From Candidatus Nanohaloarchaea archaeon (GTDB lineage Archaea > EX4484-52 > GLR71): a stretch of DNA of 7,863 nucleotides. Under the pieces are notes generated by a model, which worked only from the letters and a program-made list of their open reading frames with translations, ran no database searches and was not told the DNA's origin. Below are positions 1-5,399 of the stretch, one piece after another. Position numbers and translations under genes: made by a program. Numbering within the stretch: position 1 is the stretch's first letter; each line of letters begins with the position of its first letter. The DNA lies in assembly GCA_030636885.1 (NCBI GenBank), contig DAOVVY010000033.1, forward strand, positions 1-7,863. Direction: 5' to 3'.

Positions 1-19
1 ATATAGATTTCATACCTTA

Positions 20-129
20 GGCAGATCCGCCTTTGGCGGAAAATTACAAGATTACACAGATAAGCCACGTTTTAAATCGGTGTAATCATTTTACAAAACC
101 TGCCTGCCGGCAGACAGGTCTGTGCAATC
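20..129. repeat. Cluster of palindromic repeats (REP/PAGRQ-like)
   Basis: Three nested or adjacent inverted repeats are visible. The first is a perfect 6-bp hairpin TCCGCC-TTT-GGCGGA at 26-40. The second is GATTACACAGAT at 50-61 against ATCGGTGTAATC at 76-87 (11 of 12 complementary), with a third, weaker copy GTCTGTGCAATC at 118-129. The third is a 22-base palindrome with one mismatch at 98-119, centred on CTGCCGGCAG. Read in the frame of the following gene it encodes Leu-Pro-Ala-Gly-Arg-Gln, a peptide that recurs where such palindromes lie inside ORFs of uncultured groundwater microbes (recalled, not checked here). It is more GC-rich than its surroundings, as expected of an inserted repeat. 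The left boundary may lie outside the window. Confidence 0.65.
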
Positions 130-492
130 AAATACGCAAAAGACACATACTTTGATTACATACTTTGCCAGAACAAGAACTATGAAGCAGGACAGGACCT
201 TGACACCACATGGGAAGCTTGCGCAACAGAGACTTCAATCGACATTGAGACCATAGACACATGTTTCAAAGGCGATGAAGGAAAAGAGCTGCTACGAGCA
301 AACATCGCATTGACAGATGAACTAGGAGTTGGAAGTTCACCCACATTCCTTGTAAACAACCAAGTCAAGTTCGGTGGTGCACTGCCTGCAGACGAGATCA
401 AGACAAACTTCTGCGCAGTAAACCAAGATACAGAAGGTTGTGAGACAACACTGTCCACAAATACAAACATCGCACCTTCCGGCGCTTGTTAA
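76..492 (+). pseudogene. C-terminal part of a DsbA/thioredoxin-fold oxidoreductase, 5' end lost
   Basis: The reading frame is open from 76, after an in-frame TAA at 73-75, to the TAA at 490-492, but it contains no ATG or GTG. The first possible start is a TTG at 310, deep inside the domain. Protein-like sequence begins about codon 118 (VCAIKYAKDTYFDYILCQ). It continues with a helical segment containing WEAC and IDTC, then the SSPTFLVNN strand that carries the cis-proline typical of DsbA-like thioredoxin folds, and a cysteine-rich tail ending APSGAC. Such proteins are usually secreted or membrane-anchored and catalyse disulfide exchange outside the cytoplasm. The catalytic CxxC and signal peptide would lie upstream and are not in this window. 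Palindromic repeat sequence abuts the coding part, so I infer interruption by repeat insertion. A frameshift or assembly error, with the N-terminal half upstream of position 1, is the alternative. Confidence 0.65.
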
Positions 493-526
493 GGGATTAA
501 AAACCCTTTCTCTTTTTTTTCTTTTA
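491..526 (+). terminator. Hairpin plus T-tract terminator of the DsbA-like gene
   Basis: AAGGG (491-495) and CCCTT (504-508) form a 5-bp stem with an A-rich 8-base loop. It overlaps the stop codon and is followed by a pyrimidine tract of mostly T (506-526). Archaeal RNA polymerase terminates on such T-tracts. Confidence 0.6.
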
Positions 527-535
527 TCTTAAATT

Positions 536-548
536 CTTAAATAAAAAC
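536..548 (+). promoter_or_regulatory. Box A promoter of the small TBP-fold-like gene
   Basis: TTAAATAAA at 537-545 is centred about 23 bases before the ATG at 564, close to the distance expected for a leaderless archaeal transcript. An alternative TATA-like stretch, TTTTATCTTA, lies at 522-531. No Shine-Dalgarno sequence is visible before the ATG. Confidence 0.4.
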
Positions 549-563
549 AAAAGATTGATACAC

Positions 564-878
564 ATGACAAAAAAAAATAACATATTGATCATAAGACCCT
601 GCCACACCAAAGGCATGATAATGGCAGAGGCACGAGTCTCAGACATTGACAATTACTATGACATGGAAAAACTGAACAAGATCCTGAAAGCCGACAAAGA
701 CTTCACAGACATCAACTACTCAAAAGAGATAGACACAATATCAGCCGATTACGGCAAAAGGCAGATCTTCATATTCTCAAATAGTTTCATAAGGATAAAA
801 CAGGCAAGATCAAGAAAAGATGCAGAAGAAAGCTTTAACGCAATAAAGGACATTGCATCAGAAGCGATAAAAAAATAA
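564..878 (+). CDS. Small protein with a single TBP-repeat-like fold, function unknown
   Basis: The protein has about 104 residues from the ATG at 564; a TTG at 555 would add three residues. I do not recognise a named family. The residue pattern suggests strand-strand-helix-strand-strand-helix: ILIIRPC and MIMAEARV strands, a DMEKLNKILKAD helix, then EIDTISADYG and RQIFIFSNSFIRIKQA strands, then the SRKDAEESFNAIKDI helix. This order, the DMEKL helix start, and a FIF...ARSRKDAE ending resemble one repeat of TATA-binding protein, where LIF-S-G-K is followed by AKSEEDA. A similar arrangement occurs in small archaeal domains attached to Fe-S proteins, which also carry a Pro-Cys near the N-terminus, as here (RPC). 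Both comparisons are from memory and are inference. It is cytoplasmic with no membrane segment. It converges on the cysteine desulfurase gene with one base between stop codons. Confidence 0.7.
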   Translation: MTKKNNILIIRPCHTKGMIMAEARVSDIDNYYDMEKLNKILKADKDFTDINYSKEIDTISADYGKRQIFIFSNSFIRIKQARSRKDAEESFNAIKDIASEAIKK

Positions 879-879
879 A

Positions 880-2100
880 TTAACTTTTTCTAAAGAAATC
901 AACCACTTTGCCGAGCGCCTCAACAAAGACCTTGACCTCATCTTTTGTATTATATGCATATACCGACGCCCGTACAGAACCATTAGGAAGATTATGCGCA
1001 TTGAACCAAGAATGAACACAGTGCGCACCAGACCGCATCATTATAGACGACGACTGATCAAGAAGCATCACGATATCATGCGGACTTATACCATCAACTG
1101 AAAACGAAAGTATACCGCCTCGCAAAGAAGAATCATCCGGACCGATTATATCCAGACCAGGTATATCCTTGACACCATCTGTCATCAATTTATTAAGACC
1201 AGTTTCATGGCGAGATATGTTATCAATCCCTATACCGCCAATATAATCACATGCGGCAGAAAAACCAATTGCCCCCGCATAATCCTGCAACCCGGCCTCA
1301 AACCGTTCAGGCAACCCAGATAACTTATAACTTGAATAAGTCGTATCGACGACCGTATCCCCGCCGACATTGTAAGGGTTCAATCCAGACAGCAGATCTT
1401 TCTTCCCATAAAGCATACCGATTCCGGATGGACCGAGCATCTTATGCCCTGAACACGCAAAAAAGTCAACATCAAGCTTTTTCAGGTCAATATTTTTATG
1501 TGGTGCGCTCTGCGCACCGTCCAGCATGACAAGAGCACCATGATCATGAGCTATCTTAATTATCTTTTCAGCAGGAATGGTATACCCGTCAAGATTAGAT
1601 GTGTGCACCATCGACACAAGCTTGACATCACGGGTCATCATGTCCTCAAAACGCGCCAGATCAAAAGTATTGTCACCCTTAGACTCCACCACAGTATGTT
1701 TGATTCCATCTCTTTCTGATCGCACAAGCCATGGTACAAGGTTAGAATTATGTTCACGGTCAGTCGTAAGGACAACGTCACCTTTATTGAAATTAAGACC
1801 GCGCGACACAAGATTTATCGCCTCAGTAGTGTTCCTTGTAAATATGATTTCAGAAGGAGCACCTGCATTAAAGAATTTCTGTATATTCTCCCGCGCACCA
1901 TTATAATTTTCAGTGACCATCCGTGCCATGCTGTGAAGACTCCTGCCTGCACATCCAGGATACTTGATATAATATTCACTGATCTTGTCGATTACCTGCT
2001 GCGGTCTGAGTGTCATGCATGCACTATCAAAATAGACCGGTGGCTTACTAGAATTAAGTATTGGAAAATCCGCCCGTATCTTATCTGTGTTCAATGCCAT
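880..2100 (-). CDS. sufS: SufS-type cysteine desulfurase (class V aminotransferase fold)
   Basis: This 406-residue protein has the full length of group II cysteine desulfurases, PLP enzymes that convert L-cysteine to alanine and pass persulfide sulfur to Fe-S cluster or tRNA-thiolation machinery. Key positions are present: His117 in EHNSN (stacks on PLP), Asp194 and Gln197 in LDGAQS, Lys220 in SGHKMLGPSGIGM (Schiff-base lysine), Cys361 in RSGAHC (persulfide cysteine) and Arg378 in SVRASVYAYNT (substrate carboxylate). Their spacing matches E. coli SufS. The N-terminal YFDSACMTLRP replaces the usual YLDNAA-type start. The ATG at 2100 is preceded by AGGT as a weak Shine-Dalgarno and by a TATA box about 39 bases upstream. 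No sufB, sufC or sufE/U gene is in the window, so the acceptor is unknown. A related class V aminotransferase without desulfurase activity is less likely because Cys361 is kept. Confidence 0.88.
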   Translation of the reverse strand: MALNTDKIRADFPILNSSKPPVYFDSACMTLRPQQVIDKISEYYIKYPGCAGRSLHSMARMVTENYNGARENIQKFFNAGAPSEIIFTRNTTEAINLVSRGLNFNKGDVVLTTDREHNSNLVPWLVRSERDGIKHTVVESKGDNTFDLARFEDMMTRDVKLVSMVHTSNLDGYTIPAEKIIKIAHDHGALVMLDGAQSAPHKNIDLKKLDVDFFACSGHKMLGPSGIGMLYGKKDLLSGLNPYNVGGDTVVDTTYSSYKLSGLPERFEAGLQDYAGAIGFSAACDYIGGIGIDNISRHETGLNKLMTDGVKDIPGLDIIGPDDSSLRGGILSFSVDGISPHDIVMLLDQSSSIMMRSGAHCVHSWFNAHNLPNGSVRASVYAYNTKDEVKVFVEALGKVVDFFRKS

Positions 2101-2131
2101 AAAAACTACCTACACACTATACATAACAATG

Positions 2132-2144
2132 TTATATTTATAAG
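2132..2144 (-). promoter_or_regulatory. Box A promoter of the cysteine desulfurase gene
   Basis: On the - strand this reads CTTATAAATATAA. Its centre is about 39 bases before the ATG at 2100, predicting a leader of about 13 bases that still contains the AGGT motif at about 2107-2110. The near-palindrome ATAACAATGTTAT (2123-2135) touches its downstream edge. Confidence 0.55.
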
Positions 2145-2183
2145 ATTTTTGATTGCCTCAAAAAAAATCTGCGCCGACAATCA

Positions 2184-2194
2184 CATATATAAAA
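2184..2194 (+). promoter_or_regulatory. Box A promoter of tRNA-Cys
   Basis: TATATAAAA (2186-2194) is centred about 33 bases before the mature tRNA 5' end, predicting transcription start near 2216 and a short 5' leader for RNase P to remove. Confidence 0.65.
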
Positions 2195-2222
2195 TTAACT
2201 CAGCAATTTAATAATAATTCAT

Positions 2223-2296
2223 GCGGAGATAGTCTAGTTCGGTAGGGCGGTTGACTGCAGATCAACATATCACGAGTTCAAATCTCGTTCTTCGCT
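2223..2296 (+). tRNA. tRNA-Cys (anticodon GCA)
   Basis: The 74-base gene folds completely by eye. The acceptor stem GCGGAGA pairs with TCTTCGC (one G-T). The D arm is GTCT/GGGC with loop AGTTCGGTA containing G18-G19. The anticodon stem GTTGA/TCAAC holds loop CTGCAGA with anticodon GCA. The variable loop is ATATC and the T arm is ACGAG/CTCGT with loop TTCAAAT. The discriminator base is T73, the main identity element for cysteinyl-tRNA synthetase. There is no intron and CCA is not encoded. The gene is transcribed alone, with its own TATA box and T-tract. Confidence 0.97.
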
Positions 2297-2308
2297 TTTT
2301 TATTTTTT
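2297..2308 (+). terminator. Oligo-T terminator of tRNA-Cys
   Basis: Immediately after the discriminator base come five T, an A and six T, the usual archaeal tRNA termination signal. Confidence 0.7.
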
Positions 2309-2344
2309 CTAAAATCAAGATTAAGTAAGATAAATTAAAAATAT

Positions 2345-2378
2345 ATAAAAAATAAAGTAAAAGATAGTAAAGACTATC
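2345..2378 (-). terminator. Hairpin plus T-rich terminator of the small 45-codon ORF
   Basis: On the - strand GATAGT-CTTT-ACTATC (2378-2363) is a perfect 6-bp hairpin with a four-base loop. It is followed by TTTTACTTTATTTTTT. It lies 44 bases after the stop of the 2422-2559 ORF, in the right orientation to end its transcript. The sequence is AT-rich, so a chance hairpin cannot be excluded. Confidence 0.5.
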
Positions 2379-2421
2379 AAAACAAAAACCGTCGAAAAAA
2401 ACTCAAAGAATTATTTCTAGT

Positions 2422-2559
2422 TTATTCGTTTATGTTTGCGCTAACCTGAGGTCCTCGGAACTTGATTATCTTGTTTATTCTTTCAACTTCCCTAAAGTTA
2501 CCCATGCCTAGCATCTCTCTCTTCATTGCCATTAATTGTTCTAAGCTGATATGTATCAC
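2422..2559 (-). CDS. Small 45-residue helical protein, GTG start, unknown function
   Basis: The reading frame runs from GTG (2559-2557) to TAA (2424-2422). An in-frame TAA two codons upstream of the GTG limits the start; the next candidate is an ATG at 2532, giving 36 residues. The peptide begins MIHISLEQLMAMKREML, then GMGNFREVERINKIIKFRG, and ends PQVSANINE. It reads as a helix-turn-helix hairpin of two amphipathic charged helices with a GMGN turn, and is methionine-rich in the first helix. It has no signal or membrane segment. The bases GGTGAT around the start match the anti-Shine-Dalgarno of 16S rRNA but overlap the GTG itself, so the translation start is uncertain. Support comes from its protein-like composition and from a promoter-like and a terminator-like element on the same strand. 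I do not recognise a family. It could be chance or part of a regulatory RNA. Confidence 0.5.
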   Translation of the reverse strand: MIHISLEQLMAMKREMLGMGNFREVERINKIIKFRGPQVSANINE

Positions 2560-2670
2560 CGTTTATTAATATTCAAAAACAGAAGTACTGTTATTCAAAT
2601 GTTTTTTTATTTCAAATTAAAAAGATTTTATCCGCAATAACACGAATAAAGATATATAGATTGTTTAAAG

Positions 2671-2687
2671 TATATAAAGGTTTCGCC
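2671..2687 (-). promoter_or_regulatory. BRE plus TATA promoter upstream of the small ORF
   Basis: On the - strand GCGAAACC (BRE-like) is followed by TTTATATA, a perfect archaeal box A. Predicted start is near 2649, about 90 bases before the GTG at 2559, so it would give a long leader. A second weaker box, GAAATAAAAAAAC (2603-2614), would give a leader of about 23 bases. The element lies 40 bases past the stop of the HAD gene, so it may instead serve a non-coding RNA. Confidence 0.45.
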
Positions 2688-2723
2688 TGAAATAGAATAT
2701 CCATATATAACAGTTTTGGTTGT

Positions 2724-3380
2724 TCACTCAAAAAACTCATTTTCGATATATTCTCTTATCTTATGCCAGCAGTCAAAAGATGCATCTGCCACATCTCGAA
2801 CCTCATTAGTCTTAGGACAGAAAGCGATACTATGCCCACAAACATCCATCGCAGATATATCATTCTCATGATCACCTATAAAAAGGACTTGACTTAACGG
2901 CACATTGAACTTATTAGCCAACTCAACAAGTTTCTTATCCTTATCCCACAGATTAACAATAGTCTTTGCAGTACCTGTAAAGGCACCATCAGCTACATCA
3001 AGCCTGTTTGCCACAGAAAAATCTAGATTAAGATCACTTTTCACCCTATCAGCCACAAAATCAACCCCACTTGAAAGGAGCCCACATATACAATCCTTAT
3101 CCTTAACAAATCGCACGGTATCCTTGACACCGTCCACATAAGGTGGCGGAAAAATCAAACGACCCATATCAGAAATCTTAATCCCTACAAGAAGTTCTGC
3201 ATTTTTCCGTAACCACTCATCATACTTATCTTTCCGAGAATAATAATAATCACAAAGCTTATCATGTTCTTCTTTACGCCCACAAGCATCACCTATAGCA
3301 TCCCAACTACAATGCCAACGACCACCATACTTGACAACAGTGCCATCAAGATCCAAGACCACAAGCTTTATGTTACCCAT
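2724..3380 (-). CDS. HAD-superfamily phosphatase, SerB-like
   Basis: This 218-residue soluble protein has all four HAD motifs: motif I DLDGT with nucleophile Asp10 and general acid Asp12; motif II Ser103/Ser104 in LLSSG; motif III lysine at about 149-150 in WDKDKKLVELANKF; motif IV GDHEND with Asp170 and Asp174. The helical C1-type cap lies between motifs I and II (about residues 18-80). Layout and size match the phosphoserine phosphatase-like group, which hydrolyses small phosphomonoesters. The cap sequence (many Tyr, Lys, Asp) is not diagnostic, so the substrate is open: phosphoserine is possible, and sugar- or nucleotide-phosphates are alternatives. The ATG at 3380 is favoured because an AT-rich box A lies 26 bases upstream, giving a leaderless message. 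It is divergent from the 3474 gene and transcribed alone. Confidence 0.82.
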   Translation of the reverse strand: MGNIKLVVLDLDGTVVKYGGRWHCSWDAIGDACGRKEEHDKLCDYYYSRKDKYDEWLRKNAELLVGIKISDMGRLIFPPPYVDGVKDTVRFVKDKDCICGLLSSGVDFVADRVKSDLNLDFSVANRLDVADGAFTGTAKTIVNLWDKDKKLVELANKFNVPLSQVLFIGDHENDISAMDVCGHSIAFCPKTNEVRDVADASFDCWHKIREYIENEFFE

Positions 3381-3399
3381 ACATAATATTATAAAATGA

Positions 3400-3412
3400 A
3401 AATTTTTAAATC
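3400..3412. promoter_or_regulatory. Symmetrical box A in the divergent HAD / 3474 promoter region
   Basis: AAATTTTTAAATC reads as a TATA-like element on both strands. On the - strand, ATTTAAAAAT is centred 26 bases before the ATG at 3380. On the + strand it would start transcripts near 3434, upstream of either possible start of the next gene. The AT-rich context limits confidence. Confidence 0.35.
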
Positions 3413-3473
3413 AATACACAAATAAAACAAAAATACTAAAAGATTGATAAAAATCAAAGAACAATATATACTC

Positions 3474-3737
3474 ATGTTTAATGAAAAGATAAGACAAGAT
3501 ATAAAAAAATGGAACAGCGAAGAATTCATTCAAGCCTTAAAAGAGGGCAGTATAGAGACTTATACAGGAGACACAACACTTCATTTCATAAAAAAAGAGG
3601 ATCAAAAATCACCAGCATACAACTACATGATACAAGACAACGGTCAAAAGATAAAATACTATGCAGCAATAGAACTGATTAAACGATTGACAATAAAAAT
3701 AAAAGACGCAGAATACAACGAACAAGCATACCAATAA
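3474..3737 (+). CDS. Small Lys/Glu-rich protein, unknown function
   Basis: The protein has 87 residues from the ATG at 3474. A TTG at 3444 would give 97 residues, adding MIKIKEQYIL. I prefer the ATG because the extension is short and there is no Shine-Dalgarno for the TTG. No family is recognised. The sequence suggests an N-terminal helix (NEKIRQDIKKWNSEEFIQAL), a short strand pair (SIETYTGDTTLHFIKKE), a second strand around YNYMIQDNGQKIKYY, and a C-terminal helix (AAIELIKRLTIKIKDAE). It is soluble, with no cysteines and no metal motif. It ends six bases before the pheT stop codon on the opposite strand. A regulatory or binding role would be a guess. Confidence 0.65.
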   Translation: MFNEKIRQDIKKWNSEEFIQALKEGSIETYTGDTTLHFIKKEDQKSPAYNYMIQDNGQKIKYYAAIELIKRLTIKIKDAEYNEQAYQ

Positions 3738-3743
3738 AAAATT

Positions 3744-5396
3744 CTACTTGAACACAGCATCCATAACTTTTGAAAGCTCAATCTCTGCCCCAGCCACAGG
3801 CACATCCAGTCCCCAATTGACTAATACTTCAGGATGCAATTCACCAATCACACCAATCTGTACACCAGAAAGAATAAGTTTAGCGCAACGCCCAGAAATG
3901 AAAGACGGATCCTCATGCTCTTCAAACCCGATAGCCACATCCAGATTTAACGCAAAAGTCTCAATCACAGCTTTCATAGACGAAAAGTCAGATGTAAGTC
4001 CCGCAGAGACCATTGCAATGTTTGTATTCTCAGAAACATTAGTCTCAGATGAATCATCATGCGATATAACAGTTCCTGCCTCAAAAAGATTTTGTGGATA
4101 CTCATTATGCGTATTTTCAGAAAGTATCTTCATAAGTCCCGAAAGTAACCTATCCCGCATGGCATCATATTCTATATTGACTGCATTTGCAGTACGAACT
4201 AAATCTTTAGAGACCTCGTGATTCATCTTCTCAAAAAGCGTCTTTGCATTAGTCATGTGAAAACTCTTGCATTCAAGATATGAAAGTCCCACAAGCAACT
4301 CAGATACCTTCCTTAAGAAAACAGTCTTCTGAGACTCGGATCCCACAGTTGTAGCATCCGACATCTCACTCTCAAAGTTCTCATAACCGTAAGCTATTGC
4401 AATGTCTTCGACAAGATCCATTGGATGAAGAATGTCTGTCCTATAACATGGAATTGAAACCTCAACAACTGAATCAGATAATTTCTTTGCACCAAGCCCC
4501 ATCATCAAAAGATAATCGACAACAGACCCAGCATCAAGCTCAAGACCTAAAAGCCGATTTGCATAGCTTATGTCAAGTTCCATAAGTTTAGGCACTATGA
4601 TTGGGTATTTACTCCCAGAAACATCAACCTCATAAATCTTACCGCCCGCATCAGCAAGCATAGCAACCATAATATTCAATGCCTGTAACACAACTTTCTC
4701 ATCAGTACCAGTTACATCCAACAATAAATTTTTTGTGTTCTCAGTCACAGTAGTATGAGCACCATTGATTATGGGCGGGAACGATACCACCTTGTCTTTT
4801 GCATCAAGCCATACTGGATATACATCCTTATCGACAAGATGCGCATACGCTTTCCCTTTAGGATGAACAGTTAATATTTCCTCAATTGTCATCTCATTTT
4901 TACCTTCAAGAGGAATGAACTTGAAATCCTTACCTTTTGTAGTATACCTCAGAGGAAAACTGACAGTATCAAGGTCATGCACACCTATTGCCGCACTTTT
5001 CCTGTTACGCGAATGCGTAGTGTGCAACTTCTCTTGCACCTGCATAAGCCGTGTTATGAAATCAGAATCAATATCTAAACCTTTAATGACCGTAGCTACC
5101 GCAAATTCCCGAACTTTTACAACAGAAGAATCAATTGTTGCAGTATAATCACTCTTGTTGACATCATATTTTCTTAATCCTTTCTCAAGACCTAAAAAAC
5201 CTTTTAATGCGCGAGCAAACCCTTCCTCACACAACATATCAGGCCGGTTAGGAAATATCTCAACAGAGATCTCATCCGCAGTTATTCCCTCTAAATCAGT
5301 ACCAATCATAGGTATCTTTTCCGATAAGACTTCGTCAGATATATTTTTGCCTATGTATTCAAGCACTTTCTTCTTGTTCAGATTCACCGTAGGCAT
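3744..5396 (-). CDS. pheT: Phenylalanine--tRNA ligase beta subunit, archaeal type
   Basis: The 550-residue beta chain pairs with the PheS product in an alpha2-beta2 enzyme that charges tRNA-Phe. The length and domain order are archaeal/eukaryal. An N-terminal B1 segment contains ISVEIFPNRPDMLCEEG (43-59). A B3/B4 editing domain spans about 90-260 and includes FPPIINGAHTTVTENT (206-221), which clears mischarged tyrosine in this family. B5 contains CYRTDILHPMDLVEDIAIAYGYENF (about 317-341). The B6-B7 catalytic-like core (about 355-550) includes SGRCAKLILSG and IGELHPEVLVNWGL. The bacterial OB tRNA-binding domain and C-terminal FDX-ACB anticodon domain are absent, as expected for archaea. The ATG is 3 bases after the pheS stop, so translation is probably coupled; GGTAA just upstream is only a weak ribosome-binding site. 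On the - strand a run of six T just past the stop (3738-3743) may end the operon. Confidence 0.96.
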   Translation of the reverse strand: MPTVNLNKKKVLEYIGKNISDEVLSEKIPMIGTDLEGITADEISVEIFPNRPDMLCEEGFARALKGFLGLEKGLRKYDVNKSDYTATIDSSVVKVREFAVATVIKGLDIDSDFITRLMQVQEKLHTTHSRNRKSAAIGVHDLDTVSFPLRYTTKGKDFKFIPLEGKNEMTIEEILTVHPKGKAYAHLVDKDVYPVWLDAKDKVVSFPPIINGAHTTVTENTKNLLLDVTGTDEKVVLQALNIMVAMLADAGGKIYEVDVSGSKYPIIVPKLMELDISYANRLLGLELDAGSVVDYLLMMGLGAKKLSDSVVEVSIPCYRTDILHPMDLVEDIAIAYGYENFESEMSDATTVGSESQKTVFLRKVSELLVGLSYLECKSFHMTNAKTLFEKMNHEVSKDLVRTANAVNIEYDAMRDRLLSGLMKILSENTHNEYPQNLFEAGTVISHDDSSETNVSENTNIAMVSAGLTSDFSSMKAVIETFALNLDVAIGFEEHEDPSFISGRCAKLILSGVQIGVIGELHPEVLVNWGLDVPVAGAEIELSKVMDAVFK

Positions 5397-5399
5397 AAT

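Noticed and set aside
26..40. TCCGCC-TTT-GGCGGA as an intrinsic terminator of an upstream gene
   Set aside because: The hairpin is followed by A-rich DNA, not a T-tract, on the + strand, and it sits among other palindromes, so a repeat element explains it better.
1..130. CRISPR repeat or transposase-bearing insertion sequence
   Set aside because: The repeats are inverted and irregular, not direct repeats with spacers, and no transposase-coding sequence is present.
310..492. TTG-start 60-residue ORF as a gene of its own
   Set aside because: It is only the tail of the DsbA-like frame, which is open and protein-like for at least 60 codons further upstream; TTG 310 falls inside a helix of the domain.
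1750..2211. 153-codon ORF on the + strand
   Set aside because: It is antisense to the well-supported cysteine desulfurase and runs into the tRNA promoter; its translation has no family-like character and its length follows from the opposite frame's composition.
2223..2296. Possible intron or selenocysteine-type features in the tRNA
   Set aside because: All stems close in a standard 74-base cloverleaf with a 7-base anticodon loop and anticodon GCA; nothing is left over for an intron.
2578..2592. AACAG-AAGTA-CTGTT inverted repeat as an operator or riboswitch
   Set aside because: Arms of five bases in AT-rich DNA are expected by chance, and no conserved aptamer pattern is seen around it.
3748..4221. 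157-codon ORF on the + strand
   Set aside because: Antisense shadow of pheT, rich in Ser/Thr as expected from reading the opposite strand; no promoter.
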